NCBI RefSeq assembly: GCF_006716185.1
Contig: NZ_VFOP01000001.1
Span: 1,736,001-1,800,000, forward strand
Origin: Ornithinicoccus hortensis
GTDB taxonomy: Bacteria; Actinomycetota; Actinomycetes; Actinomycetales; Dermatophilaceae
Reading direction: 5' to 3'
Length of the DNA: 64,000 bases
In this document: piece by piece, positions 1 through 8,766 of the stretch
Position numbering within the stretch: the stretch's first letter is position 1
Layout of the letters: every line of letters begins with the position of its first letter
The notes under the pieces: generated by a model
Told to the model about the DNA's origin: nothing
Database searches by the model: none
What the model saw: the letters and a program-made list of their open reading frames with translations, nothing else
Position numbers and translations under genes: made by a program

Positions 1-1307
1 ACCGGCTCACCCCCGACGGGTTCGACTGGCTGGTGCCCGGACTGCGCGAGGACCTGGTGACCGCGCTGGTCAAGGCGCTGCCGAAGGCCACCAGACGGCA
101 CTTCGTGCCCGCCCCAGACCACGCCCGGCGGGCGCTGCGGGCGATGGGCCCGGAGGGCGGGTCGGGGCCGATCGACGAGGCGCTCGCCGACGCGCTGTCG
201 GCCGACGGCCCGGTGCGGGTCGATCCGGACGAATTCGACTGGGCCAGGGTGCCGGACCATCTGCGGGTCACCTTCCGGGTCGAGCGGCGCGCCGACCCGG
301 CCGGGCGTCGGGGTGGCCGGCCGCGGGGCCGCGTCGAGGTGCTCGGCGAGGGCAAGGACCTCGCGGCCCTGCAACAGCAGCTGGCCCCCCAGGTCCGCAC
401 CACCATGGCCCGGGCGGCCGCCTCCGTGGAGAAGCAGGGGCTGACGACCTGGGACTTCGGGGTGCTGCCGGAGACCTTCGAGCAGCAGGTCGGGCCCCGG
501 ACGGTGCAGGGCTACCCGGCCCTGGTCGACACCGGGTCCGCGGTCGACATCCGGGTGCTCGGCACCGCCTCGGAGCGGGACCGCGCCACCCGCCTGGGCA
601 TCCGCCGGCTGTTGCTGCTCAACACCACGGCGCCCTGGAAGCGGCTGTTGGCGCTGCTGACCAACCAGCAGAAGCTGGCGCTGGGCAACAACCCGCACGG
701 CTCGGTGCCCGCGCTGCTGGAGGACGCGCTGGCCTGCGCGGTGGACTCGGTCGTCGCGGAGATGCCGGGCGCCACGGTCCGCAGACCGGAGGACTTCGAC
801 GCGGCCCTGTCGCAGGTGCGCCAGCAGGCGGTGCCCCGGGTGCTGCAGATCGTGGAGAACCTGGTGCCGGTCCTCGACACGGCCCGGGAGGTCGGGCTCG
901 CCCTGACCCGGCTGACCAGCCCGGCGGCGGCGGACCTCGCCACCGACCTCAGGCGCCAACTGGACCAGCTGGTCCGGCCGGGCTTCGTGGCCGACACCGG
1001 GTACACGCGGCTGCCGCACCTGCGGCGCTACCTGGCGGGCATGGCCGAGCGCCTGGAGAAGGGGCCGCAGGACGTGCGGCGCGACGCCGATCGGATGGCG
1101 ACGGTCCACCAGGTCGAGCAGGAGTATGCCGACTTCCTGGCCCAGCTGCCCCCGCACCGGCGGACCGATCCGGACGTGGTCGACATCGGCTGGCAGCTGC
1201 AGGAGCTCCGGGTCAGCCTGTTCGCCCAGCGTCTCGGCACGCCGCAGCCGGTCTCGGCCAAGCGGATCTACGCCGCGATGGACCGCGCGGAGGACGCCAC
1301 GGCGTGA
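1..1307 (+). CDS. hrpA: ATP-dependent RNA helicase HrpA, C-terminal part (partial)
   Basis: The frame is open from base 3, so the gene begins upstream of the window; about 434 C-terminal residues are present. The sequence matches the DUF3418 region found at the C-terminus of HrpA-type DEAH-box helicases, including the segment WDFGVLPETFE and the GYPALVDTGSAVDIRV block. No helicase motifs are visible here because they lie upstream. HrpA helicases act on RNA and, in Escherichia coli, on stalled ribosomes; a similar role here is inferred from family only. An in-frame ATG at 33 is internal and should not be taken as a start. Confidence 0.85.
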   Translation, partial: RLTPDGFDWLVPGLREDLVTALVKALPKATRRHFVPAPDHARRALRAMGPEGGSGPIDEALADALSADGPVRVDPDEFDWARVPDHLRVTFRVERRADPAGRRGGRPRGRVEVLGEGKDLAALQQQLAPQVRTTMARAAASVEKQGLTTWDFGVLPETFEQQVGPRTVQGYPALVDTGSAVDIRVLGTASERDRATRLGIRRLLLLNTTAPWKRLLALLTNQQKLALGNNPHGSVPALLEDALACAVDSVVAEMPGATVRRPEDFDAALSQVRQQAVPRVLQIVENLVPVLDTAREVGLALTRLTSPAAADLATDLRRQLDQLVRPGFVADTGYTRLPHLRRYLAGMAERLEKGPQDVRRDADRMATVHQVEQEYADFLAQLPPHRRTDPDVVDIGWQLQELRVSLFAQRLGTPQPVSAKRIYAAMDRAEDATA

Positions 1308-1387
1308 GTCGTGCGGTGAGTCGTGCGGCGGGCCGTGGGGGACGGGCGTCGTGGGAACGGACCCCGGGTCGGTAACGTCTGCGTGTC

Positions 1388-2173
1388 ATGAGACGAATCA
1401 CACGGATGCGGCGGGCGGTGACTGCGGTCGCGGCGGGTGCCGGGCTGGTCCTGGCGCTGGGGGCCTGCGGAGACGGCGAGGACACGGAGGGCGACGCGGG
1501 GGACGGCGGGGACCCGGTCTCGCAGACCGGTGGCTCCGACGGCGCCGCGGGGTCCGAGGGCACCGACACGGACGCGGCGACCGCCACGGAGGGGGCCGAC
1601 CCGGCGGCCGAGGAAGTGGCCGGTGCCCGGGCCGGTCTGGCGTCCTGGCTGGAGGAGAACAAGCCGGAGACCGCGCAGACCAGCACAGACATCCCGGACT
1701 GCCCCGCCATCACCGTCGAGCGGATGGAGGAGGCGTTGGGGGCTGCCGGGCACGAGGGGGTCTCGTTGGCCAGCTGGGGCACCGAGATCGAGTGGAGCGA
1801 GTACGAGGCGCTGCACCCCGACCTGATGGGGATCGTCTGCGGCGGGGACTCCGACGGGGACACCCACGACTCGGAGTTCGGGACGGCCAGTGGCGTCTTC
1901 GCGGTCGACCTGGCGGGCAAGTCCGACTTCGAGTCGCTGCTCAGCGCGCTGGACGTGGCCGACGCCGACAGCGTGCAGCCGCCGGAGGAGCTGGGCGGCG
2001 ACCTCAGGACCGCCTGCTTCGAGGACGGTCCGCCGTTCTGCGTGGCCATCTGGCACTCCGACGGGCTGGTGCTCGGGACGAGCCTGATCGCCGACGACGC
2101 GGACGAGGAGGCGGTTCAGGCCATGTTGGTCGACCTCCTGCCCGACGTGCTGGACAGCCTGGCCCAGGCCTGA
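1388..2173 (+). CDS. putative secreted lipoprotein of unknown function
   Basis: 261 residues. The N-terminus has a twin-Arg/Arg-rich start, a hydrophobic core and the lipobox LALGAC near residue 27, so the protein is predicted to be lipid-modified and anchored outside the membrane. A Gly/Asp/Thr/Glu-rich linker of about 50 residues follows, then a globular acidic domain from about residue 70 with Cys residues at DCPAI, IVCGG, TACFED and PFCVAI that could form disulfides. A TAACGT -10-like hexamer ends nine bases before the ATG and there is no clear Shine-Dalgarno site, so a near-leaderless transcript is possible. I do not recognise the family. It converges on the phosphatase gene with a six-base gap. 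Confidence 0.75.
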   Translation: MRRITRMRRAVTAVAAGAGLVLALGACGDGEDTEGDAGDGGDPVSQTGGSDGAAGSEGTDTDAATATEGADPAAEEVAGARAGLASWLEENKPETAQTSTDIPDCPAITVERMEEALGAAGHEGVSLASWGTEIEWSEYEALHPDLMGIVCGGDSDGDTHDSEFGTASGVFAVDLAGKSDFESLLSALDVADADSVQPPEELGGDLRTACFEDGPPFCVAIWHSDGLVLGTSLIADDADEEAVQAMLVDLLPDVLDSLAQA

Positions 2174-2179
2174 CCGGCC

Positions 2180-2893
2180 TCAGTCGTCCAGGTCCACCAC
2201 GACCACGCTGACGTTGTCGATCCCGCCGGCCGCCAGCGCGGCCCCCGTGAGTGCCTCGCACGCCGCCTGCGGGTCGCCCTCGGCCAGGAGCGATGCGATC
2301 TCGGGGTCGCACAGGTGGATGGTCAGGTCGTCGGTACACAGCAGCAGCCGCCCGGAGGCGGCGACCGTCAGCGTGTCGGCCTCCGCGGCCGGTCCCGCGC
2401 CGCCGAGACGCCGGGTGAGTTTGGACTGCCCCCAGTGGTCGTGGGCCTGCTCCGGGGTCAGTTGCCCGGCGGCCAGCAGCTCGGCCGCCACGTTGTGGTC
2501 GGTGGTCAGCCGGTGCAGGGTGCCGTCGACCAGGTGGTAGGCGCGGCAGTCGCCGACCCAGGCGCCCTCCACGGTGTCCGGCGCGTCCGGGCCGCCCAGC
2601 CGGGCGAGGACGGCGACGCAGCCCATGTCCGGCATACCGGTCTCGACACCGCGCGCGGAGACCCGCTCGTGCCCGACCCGGAACGCATCCGGGAGAGCGT
2701 GGGCCCAGCGGCCGTCCTCGCGCCGGGCGCCAGCATGCTCCAGCAGGGCCTGCGTGGCCGCCTCGGCGGCCACCTCACCACCTTCGTGGCCGCCCATGCC
2801 GTCCACCACGACCCACAGGCCGTCACCGACGGCGAGGGCGTCCTCGTTGCCCTCCCGGACCAGTCCAATGTGCGTCGCACTGCCTACCCTCAT
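2180..2893 (-). CDS. PP2C-family serine/threonine protein phosphatase
   Basis: 237 residues, a complete short PP2C/PPM domain without a membrane anchor. Motifs seen: an N-terminal GNEDALAV segment, the metal-binding VVDGMGGHEGG, a central WVGDCRAY, an LLLCTDDLT in place of the usual LCSDGLT, and a C-terminal GGIDNVSVVVVD with the conserved metal Asp. It should remove phosphate from Ser/Thr residues in the cytoplasm using Mn or Mg. Homologues counteract Hanks-type kinases, but no kinase gene is nearby here. A CAGACT hexamer lies six bases before the ATG, hinting at a leaderless start. Confidence 0.9.
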   Translation of the reverse strand: MRVGSATHIGLVREGNEDALAVGDGLWVVVDGMGGHEGGEVAAEAATQALLEHAGARREDGRWAHALPDAFRVGHERVSARGVETGMPDMGCVAVLARLGGPDAPDTVEGAWVGDCRAYHLVDGTLHRLTTDHNVAAELLAAGQLTPEQAHDHWGQSKLTRRLGGAGPAAEADTLTVAASGRLLLCTDDLTIHLCDPEIASLLAEGDPQAACEALTGAALAAGGIDNVSVVVVDLDD

Positions 2894-2989
2894 GGGCCCA
2901 GTCTGGACCGTGTCGCGGCGACCGCGGGAATCCTGGGCCGTCCGCGTTCGTTGACCGACCCGAGAACACCTGCCCGATCGGAGGGGACC

Positions 2990-3364
2990 GTGTCCGCTGC
3001 TACTGCCACCAAGGCCCTGCGCTGGGGGGCGCTCGCCGCCGTCGCACGCGCCATCAAGTCGGCGAGCTCGCCGGACGCCCCGAGCCTGTGGACCCGGCTC
3101 GCGGCGCTGCCCCGGATGGTGCGTGCCATCCGGCGCGGTGACTACACCGGGGCCGACCTCAGCCGCGTCCTCCTGATGATGGGCGCCGTCGGATACGTGG
3201 TGTCGCCGATCGACCTGATGCCCGAGGCGGTGCTGCTGCTCGGCGGGTTGGCCGACGACGCCGTGGTGGTCGGCTGGCTGGCCGTCACGGTGATCCGCAC
3301 GACCGACGACTTCCTGGACTGGGAGCGCAACCGGCAGGCGGTGCCCGGCGAGGTCATCGGCTGA
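2990..3364 (+). CDS. YkvA/DUF1232 family small membrane-associated protein
   Basis: 124 residues from a GTG start preceded by GGAGGGG at 2980. The central DUF1232 signature is clear: YVVSPIDLMPE followed by a hydrophobic helix GLADDAVVVGWLAVTVI, typical of small proteins with one or two membrane-associated helices. The function of the family is unknown. A much longer open frame extends upstream through the antisense of the phosphatase gene, but its codon use and composition are not coding-like, and the ribosome-binding site sets the start here. It converges on the S9 peptidase gene. Confidence 0.8.
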   Translation: MSAATATKALRWGALAAVARAIKSASSPDAPSLWTRLAALPRMVRAIRRGDYTGADLSRVLLMMGAVGYVVSPIDLMPEAVLLLGGLADDAVVVGWLAVTVIRTTDDFLDWERNRQAVPGEVIG

Positions 3365-3392
3365 CCCGAGGCCACCGGCCGACGCGGGGTCG

Positions 3393-5534
3393 CTACTGGC
3401 CGGCGGCCGACGCCTCGTCGCCCAGGTCTGTGTCGCCGTCCTGGTCCCCGTCGACCGCGCGCACCTGCTCCTCGGTCGGTGCGGTGCGGCCCAGTTCCAC
3501 CGGCAGCGGGGCGGCCTCCTGACCCAGCACGTGCTCGGTCAGGAAGGCGCTCACCACCTCGTACCAGACCCTGGCGTGCTGCGGTGACAGGATCCAGTGG
3601 TTCTCGTTGGGGAAGTAGAGGAAGCGGTGCGGGGAGCGGCCCTCGTCGTCGGCGGGGAGGCCGGACGCGCTGAGCAGCTCGTACCAGAGCCGCAGGCCCT
3701 CACCGATCGGCACCCGGTAGTCCTTGTCGCCGTGGATGACCAGCACCGGCGTCACGATCTTGTCCACGGACAGGTGCGGGCTGTTGGCCTCGCCCATCTC
3801 GCGGGTCATCTCCCGCTGCCAGTAGAAGGCCGCGTCCGTGGTCGGCCCGAACTGGTCCAGCGCCCACAGCGAGGCGTGCGTGACGATCGCCTTGAACCGG
3901 TCGGTGTGCCCGGCGACCCAATTGGCCATGTAGCCGCCGAACGAGCCGCCCATCGCCGCCGTCCGGGTCTCGTCGATGTCCGGCCGGGCCACCACGGCGT
4001 CGGTGATCGCGAGCAGGTCCTCGTAGGGCGCACCGCCCCAGTTGCCCCACCCGCGCTGGATGAAGTCCTGCCCGTAGCCGGTGGACAGCGCGGGGTCCGG
4101 CAGCAGCACGGCATACCCCTGGGCGACCATCAGCCACGGGTTCCACCGCCAGGTCCAGGCGTTCCAGGAGCCGAGGGGGCCGCCGTGGATCCACAGCAGC
4201 ATCGGGGCGGGCCCGTCGGTCTCGGGCAGCGCCAGCCAGGCCCGCACCCGGGTGCCGTCGGCGGTGGTGGTCTCCACCTCCTCGAGGCGACCGGGCAGTT
4301 CCGGGCGGGCGACGGGACCCTGCAGCGCGGTGGTCTCACCGGTCTCCAGGTCGATCCGCACCACCTCCGCCGGGAAGGCGTAGCTGCTGCGCACGGCATA
4401 CCCGGTCGTGCCGTCGGGTGACACCACGAAGTCGCTGTATGCCGAGTCGTCGGTGGTCACCGCGGCCACGCCGCCGGTGGCGGGGTCGATCCGGAACACC
4501 GGGCACCGACCGTTGTCGTCGGCCAGGGCGAACAGGGTCGTGCCGTCGGGCGACCAGGCGACGGGGCTGGCCCACCGGTCCCAGTCCTCGGCGAGGGGGC
4601 TGAGGCTGCCGTCGGCCAGGTCGAGCAGGGCCAGCAGGGGACGGGGCGCGGTGTCCGGCGTGCTCTTGCCCTGGTGGACGACCACGGCGTGCGTGCCGTC
4701 CGGGCTGACGGGTCCGGGGGCGAACTCCCGACCCTCCTCGTCCAACAGCACCCGACGCTCGCCGGTGGTCAGGTCGATCCGTTCCAGGACGCTGCGCTGC
4801 TCGCCGCGCGCCTCCGGGCGGGCCACCGCGGCCAGCGCGAAGGTGCCGTCCGGGCTCAGCTGGACCGAGCCCGCGCCGAGCCGGTTGCCGATGCCCTCGG
4901 TCACGTCCCGCAGTCGCAGTGGGGCGGTGTGGTCCAGCGTCGTCGGCATGGTCGGCTCGTCCGACTCCTCGGGCTCGGCGACGAACAGGTGCGGCGCCGC
5001 CGGTCCGAGGTCGGCGTCCCAGAACCTGACCGGGTAGCCGTCGTGCAGGATCGCCGCGACGCCGCCGTCGGTGCGCACCTTGTGGATCGCGGCGTGGGCG
5101 GACTCGCTGTCGGCACCGGGGTAGGAGGGGGCGGTGACCAGGACCGTGGCCGCGTCCCGGGCGCACTGCACGGCGGAGACCCCGCCGGGACGGGAGAGCA
5201 CGACGCGGGCCTCCCCACCGTGGGTCGGGACCTGCCACAGGGCGGCCTCCGGCTGCTCCTCGTCGGAGTCCGGGTTCGGCCGGGACGAGGTGAAGTACAG
5301 GTCCCCGGTGCTGCTGAACGTGGCGCCGGCCTCGCCCTTGCTGCTGCGGGTGATCCGGTGGGCCGGGGCCTCACCGGTCGGGTCGACCTCCCAGAGGGCC
5401 GTGGCATACCCGGTGCCCTTGCGGGTGGTCGTGGCCACGGTCGTCACCAGCCGTGACCCGTCGGGGCTGAGGGCGAGGCCGGAGAGCCTCGGGTAGGCGA
5501 CGTACTGCATCAGGTCGTGGAAGACGGTCGTCAT
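3393..5534 (-). CDS. S9-family prolyl oligopeptidase-type peptidase
   Basis: 713 residues. The N-terminal ~430 residues look like a beta-propeller with recurring SPDGT turns. The C-terminal alpha/beta-hydrolase domain (about residues 430-670) carries the nucleophile elbow GGSFGGYMANW, the HGDKDYRVP segment with the catalytic Asp, and NENHWI with the catalytic His. This is the acylaminoacyl-peptidase/dipeptidyl-peptidase IV group, which cleaves short peptides in the cytoplasm. No signal peptide is visible. The protein ends in an acidic tail after residue 680. A second member of the same group lies at 39549-41534, with a different N-terminal half. Confidence 0.9.
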   Translation of the reverse strand: MTTVFHDLMQYVAYPRLSGLALSPDGSRLVTTVATTTRKGTGYATALWEVDPTGEAPAHRITRSSKGEAGATFSSTGDLYFTSSRPNPDSDEEQPEAALWQVPTHGGEARVVLSRPGGVSAVQCARDAATVLVTAPSYPGADSESAHAAIHKVRTDGGVAAILHDGYPVRFWDADLGPAAPHLFVAEPEESDEPTMPTTLDHTAPLRLRDVTEGIGNRLGAGSVQLSPDGTFALAAVARPEARGEQRSVLERIDLTTGERRVLLDEEGREFAPGPVSPDGTHAVVVHQGKSTPDTAPRPLLALLDLADGSLSPLAEDWDRWASPVAWSPDGTTLFALADDNGRCPVFRIDPATGGVAAVTTDDSAYSDFVVSPDGTTGYAVRSSYAFPAEVVRIDLETGETTALQGPVARPELPGRLEEVETTTADGTRVRAWLALPETDGPAPMLLWIHGGPLGSWNAWTWRWNPWLMVAQGYAVLLPDPALSTGYGQDFIQRGWGNWGGAPYEDLLAITDAVVARPDIDETRTAAMGGSFGGYMANWVAGHTDRFKAIVTHASLWALDQFGPTTDAAFYWQREMTREMGEANSPHLSVDKIVTPVLVIHGDKDYRVPIGEGLRLWYELLSASGLPADDEGRSPHRFLYFPNENHWILSPQHARVWYEVVSAFLTEHVLGQEAAPLPVELGRTAPTEEQVRAVDGDQDGDTDLGDEASAAGQ

Positions 5535-5656
5535 GACTCATCAGTATCACTCCGCGGTGTGGCCCTGTCCTGCGGAGGTGTCGCCGGAATCAACCGGGAC
5601 CCCGGACCGTTGGAGTAGTCGACAAGGTTCGACCCTGCAGCCCAGGAGGGCAGATC

Positions 5657-6598
5657 GTGACGGAGCGCAGTCCCCTGTTCCAACTGACCGACGAGGCGGC
5701 CCGGCAGCCGATGCACGCGCCACACCTCATCGTGTCCCTCGAGGGATTCATGGACGCCGGCCTGGTCAGCGAGCAGGTCGCCGACCACCTGCTGGAGGCC
5801 CTGGAGCACGAGGTCGTGGCGACCTTCGACGTCGACCAGCTGGTCGACTACCGCGGCCGCCGCCCGGTGATGACCTTCGACAGCGACCACTGGGACGACT
5901 ACGAGGCCCCGAGCCTGCTGCTCTACCGCATGCAGGACCACGCCGGTCAGGACTTCCTGCTGCTGCACGGCTCCGAGCCGGACTACCGCTGGGAGGGCTT
6001 CGTCAAGGCGGTCCGCCAGCTCTGCCTCGCCTTCGGCGTGCGGCGGATGACGACCGCCCACGGCGTCCCGATGGCGGTGCCGCACACCCGGCCCGTCGGG
6101 ATGACCCGGTTCGGCAGCGACCCGGAGGTCGTCGGCCTCCAGGAGGCGGTCTTCGGCCGCGTCCAGGTGCCGGCCAGCGCCGAGTCGCTGCTCCACCTGA
6201 GGCTGGGGGAGGCCGGTCTGGAGACGTTCGGGATCGCCGTGCACGTGCCGCACTACCTCGCCCAGGCCCGCTTCGGCGACGCCGCGGTCGCCGCCCTGGA
6301 CACCCTGCTGGTGCACTCCGGGCTGCAGGTGCCGACCGCCGACCTGGTCGAGGCCGCCAGCCTCAACCGGGTGGACATCACCAAGGAGGTGGCCGGCTCG
6401 ACCGAGGTCACGGAGGTCGTGGAGGCGCTCGAACAGCGCTACGACCGGTTCCTGGAGGGTCAGCGCCGCCGGAGCCTGCTGGCCTCCGAGGCGGCGGACC
6501 TGCCCAGCGCGGAGGAGATCGGTGCCGAGTTCGAGGAGTTCCTGCGGGAGACCACCTCCCCCGACGCCGAGGGCGACCCGGACGGTCCCGCCGACTGA
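5657..6598 (+). CDS. PAC2 family protein
   Basis: 313 residues from GTG at 5657, with AGGAGGG seven bases upstream. The protein matches the PAC2 family (proteasome assembly chaperone 2-like) common in actinobacteria: LIVSLEGFMDAGLV near the N-terminus, VVATFDVDQLVDYRGRRPVM, and a Rossmann-like core with HGVPMAVPHTRP. A cytoplasmic role in proteasome assembly or another carboxylate-ligase-like function is only suggested by the family name. The C-terminal 60 residues are charged and probably helical. It is divergent from the S9 gene and converges on the repeat-rich membrane protein. Confidence 0.85.
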   Translation: MTERSPLFQLTDEAARQPMHAPHLIVSLEGFMDAGLVSEQVADHLLEALEHEVVATFDVDQLVDYRGRRPVMTFDSDHWDDYEAPSLLLYRMQDHAGQDFLLLHGSEPDYRWEGFVKAVRQLCLAFGVRRMTTAHGVPMAVPHTRPVGMTRFGSDPEVVGLQEAVFGRVQVPASAESLLHLRLGEAGLETFGIAVHVPHYLAQARFGDAAVAALDTLLVHSGLQVPTADLVEAASLNRVDITKEVAGSTEVTEVVEALEQRYDRFLEGQRRRSLLASEAADLPSAEEIGAEFEEFLRETTSPDAEGDPDGPAD

Positions 6599-6634
6599 GT
6601 CACCCGCAGCGGGTCCGTCCCGGCGCCGGGCGGG

Positions 6635-7864
6635 TCAGCGCTGCCCGGCGTCGGTGCCCTCGGACTGGCCCTCGCCGTCTGTCTCGCTCGTGCCTTGCTC
6701 ACCGCCGTCGTCTGTGGCGCCGAACGGGGACTGGTAGGGCTGCTGTCCGTATGCCGGGGGCGGCGGCGGGGGCTGCTGGCCGTACTGGTCGGAGCCTGAA
6801 CCGCCCTGCCCGTAGGCCTGGGTCGGGTCCTGCGGCTGGTCCTGGCCGTACTGGTCGTAGCCGCCCTGTTGCTGGTAGGACCCCTGGTCGTAGCCGCCCT
6901 GTTGCGGGTAACCGCCCTGCTGCTCCTGGTAACCGCCCTGCTGCTCCTGGTAACCGCCCTGCTGCTCCTGGTAACCGCCCTGCTGCTGGTAGCCACCCTG
7001 CTGTTGGTAGGACCCCTGGTCGTAGCCGCTCTGCTGCGGGTAGCCACCCTGCTCCTGGTACCCGCCTTGCTGCGGGTAGCCACCCTGTTGCTGGTAGGAG
7101 CCCTGGTCGTAGCCGCCCTGTTGCGGGTAGCCACCCTGCTGCTGGTAGGAGCCCTGGTCGTAGCCGCCCTGTTGCGGGTACCCGCTCTGCTGCGGGTAGC
7201 CACCCTGTTGCTGGTAGGACCCCTGGTCGTACCCGCCCGGCTGCTGGTACCCGGCCGGCGCGGCGGGATAGCCGGCGCCCTGCTGGTCGTAGGACGGCTG
7301 GCCCTGCGCGTGGTACTGGTAGGGCGCCTCTTCCTGCTTCTTCTTGCCCTTGCCGCGGGTCAACAGGGCGGCCAGGGCGAGCAGCAGCGCCAGGCCGAGC
7401 AGGACGCCGCCGATGATCAGGCCCAGCTCGCCCATCACACCCGAGGCGACGGTCCGGGTGGCGCGCGGCCCGGCATACACCGCCTCCTCGGCCCCTTGGC
7501 AGGTGAGCGTGTACTCGCCGGCATCGGTCCCGGCAGGCGTGCGGCCGACCTCGTAGAAGTCGGTCCCCCCGACGTCCACCGTGAACTCGCTGACGGGCCG
7601 CTCGAAGACGACCTCCTCGCTGCCCGACGTGGCGACACAGACGGCCGCCTCCCGCACCGCGTCGGAGCGGGCGTACACGGACATGCCGTTCTCGCTGATC
7701 CGGAGCGTGTCGCCCTGGTTGAAGCCGGTCATGTTCGGCTTGGCCACGGTGAGCGTGCCGTAGAGCCCCAGACCGAGCAGGACCAGGCCTGCCACGCCCA
7801 GGAGGGCGGCAAAGATGGACAGGATCTTGGACGGGCCGGTGCCCCGAGACTCGGTGTTCCCCAT
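6635..7864 (-). CDS. two-TM membrane protein with long Gln/Tyr/Gly-rich repeat tail
   Basis: 409 residues. A transmembrane helix (about residues 13-33) is followed by an extracytoplasmic domain of about 110 residues with Cys pairs, then a second helix (about 145-167) and a basic stop RGKGKKKQ. The cytoplasmic tail from about residue 175 is low-complexity: tandem units built on [11 protein letters not shown] and GGYPQQ, then a Pro-rich and acidic end. The start is supported by TAGGTT six bases upstream of the ATG and no Shine-Dalgarno site, suggesting leaderless translation. Function unknown; the tail resembles prion-like or condensate-forming segments in composition. Confidence 0.7.
   Translation of the reverse strand: MGNTESRGTGPSKILSIFAALLGVAGLVLLGLGLYGTLTVAKPNMTGFNQGDTLRISENGMSVYARSDAVREAAVCVATSGSEEVVFERPVSEFTVDVGGTDFYEVGRTPAGTDAGEYTLTCQGAEEAVYAGPRATRTVASGVMGELGLIIGGVLLGLALLLALAALLTRGKGKKKQEEAPYQYHAQGQPSYDQQGAGYPAAPAGYQQPGGYDQGSYQQQGGYPQQSGYPQQGGYDQGSYQQQGGYPQQGGYDQGSYQQQGGYPQQGGYQEQGGYPQQSGYDQGSYQQQGGYQQQGGYQEQQGGYQEQQGGYQEQQGGYPQQGGYDQGSYQQQGGYDQYGQDQPQDPTQAYGQGGSGSDQYGQQPPPPPPAYGQQPYQSPFGATDDGGEQGTSETDGEGQSEGTDAGQR
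6852..7236 (-). repeat. tandem coding repeats for Gln/Gly/Tyr-rich tail
   Basis: Degenerate direct repeats of 18-45 bases encode repeated [17 protein letters not shown] and QGGYQEQ units. Three consecutive copies of an 18-base unit lie near 6920-6978. The units keep the reading frame and sit wholly inside the membrane-protein gene, so this is a coding repeat prone to copy-number change. Confidence 0.85.
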
Positions 7865-7994
7865 GCGCGCAACCTAGCGCACCGAGGTCGCGGCGGGATA
7901 ACGAACCCGCGCCGGACGGCATACCCGGACAACCGGTGGCAGGATGTGCCCCGAACCGTCCCGTTGGGGCGCCAGGTCGATGAAGGGGATGCCC

Positions 7995-8705
7995 GTGGGA
8001 CTGTTTGGCAAGAAGGACGACTCCGTCGAGGAGAGCCCGAAGACCATCGACGAGGGAGGCGTGGCCAGCAAGACGGCCAACGCCATCGTGCAGAAGCTGA
8101 TGGACTTCGGCTTCGACGGGCTGGGCCCGCTGGACTCGGTCGAGGACGTCGTGAAGGAGTTCACCGCCAAGTACCCGGACCCGGAGAAGGCGATCACCAA
8201 GATCATCCGGTCGCACACCCGGCTGGTCGCCTCCGCCGGTTTCGTCACCGGCTTCGGTGGCCTGTTCACCCTGCCGGTGGCCATCCCGGCCAACATCATC
8301 GAGTTCTACGTCCTGGCCACCCGGATGGTCGGCAGCATCGCCGAGATCCGCGGGTATGACGTGCGGCGCCCGGAGGTGCGGACCGCGGTCCTGCTCACCC
8401 TGGTCGGCGCCGACTCCACCGAGCTGCTCAACAAGGCCGGCGTCCCGACGGGCACCCGGCTCGCCCAGATCGCGGCCAAGCAGCTGCCCGATGCCGCGAT
8501 GATGGTGATCAACAAGGGTGTGGGCTTCCGGGTCGCCACGAAGTTCGGCGGCCAGACGCTCAGCCGGTTCACCAAGGGCGTGCCGATCGCCGGCGGCGTC
8601 ATCGGTGCCGGGCTCGACACGTTCATGCTCGACAAGATCGCCGACAACGCCAAGGTCGAGTTCCCGGCCCGGCGTCGGTTGGCCGCGGTGCCCGCCGAGG
8701 ACTGA
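7995..8705 (+). CDS. EcsC family protein
   Basis: 236 residues from a GTG at 7995; AAGGGG at 7983-7988 gives a normal six-base spacing, which favours it over the in-frame ATGs at 7980 and 7989. The N-terminus MGLFGKKDD is followed by the EcsC-type region with glycine-rich hydrophobic helices (FVTGFGGLFTLPVAIPANI, GVPIAGGVIGAG). EcsC proteins are membrane-associated and of unknown biochemical role, some linked to ABC exporters. No ABC transporter is adjacent here. A strong hairpin follows the stop codon. Confidence 0.8.
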   Translation: MGLFGKKDDSVEESPKTIDEGGVASKTANAIVQKLMDFGFDGLGPLDSVEDVVKEFTAKYPDPEKAITKIIRSHTRLVASAGFVTGFGGLFTLPVAIPANIIEFYVLATRMVGSIAEIRGYDVRRPEVRTAVLLTLVGADSTELLNKAGVPTGTRLAQIAAKQLPDAAMMVINKGVGFRVATKFGGQTLSRFTKGVPIAGGVIGAGLDTFMLDKIADNAKVEFPARRRLAAVPAED

Positions 8706-8707
8706 AG

Positions 8708-8716
8708 TTATCCACA
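8708..8716 (+). promoter_or_regulatory. perfect consensus DnaA box
   Basis: TTATCCACA, identical to the DnaA-box consensus, lies just after the ecsC-like stop codon and directly against the hairpin at 8717. It is a single site, not a cluster, so it is not an origin. It could titrate DnaA or regulate the downstream DUF4192 gene. Confidence 0.5.
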
Positions 8717-8751
8717 GATTCGGTCGCTCCCGGTTCGGGGGCGACCGAATC
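8717..8751 (+). terminator. strong hairpin, probable terminator after the EcsC gene
   Basis: Perfect 11-base arms GATTCGGTCGC and GCGACCGAATC enclose a second CCCG/CGGG stem with a GTT loop. It lies between two rightward genes. There is no T-tract, which is common for actinobacterial terminators. Because it abuts a DnaA box, a protein-binding role is an alternative. Confidence 0.6.
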
Positions 8752-8766
8752 GGTCACGCTGGGGCG

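Noticed and set aside
6852-7236. CRISPR array
   Set aside because: Repeats are short, in frame, without unique spacers of constant length, and encode a low-complexity tail.
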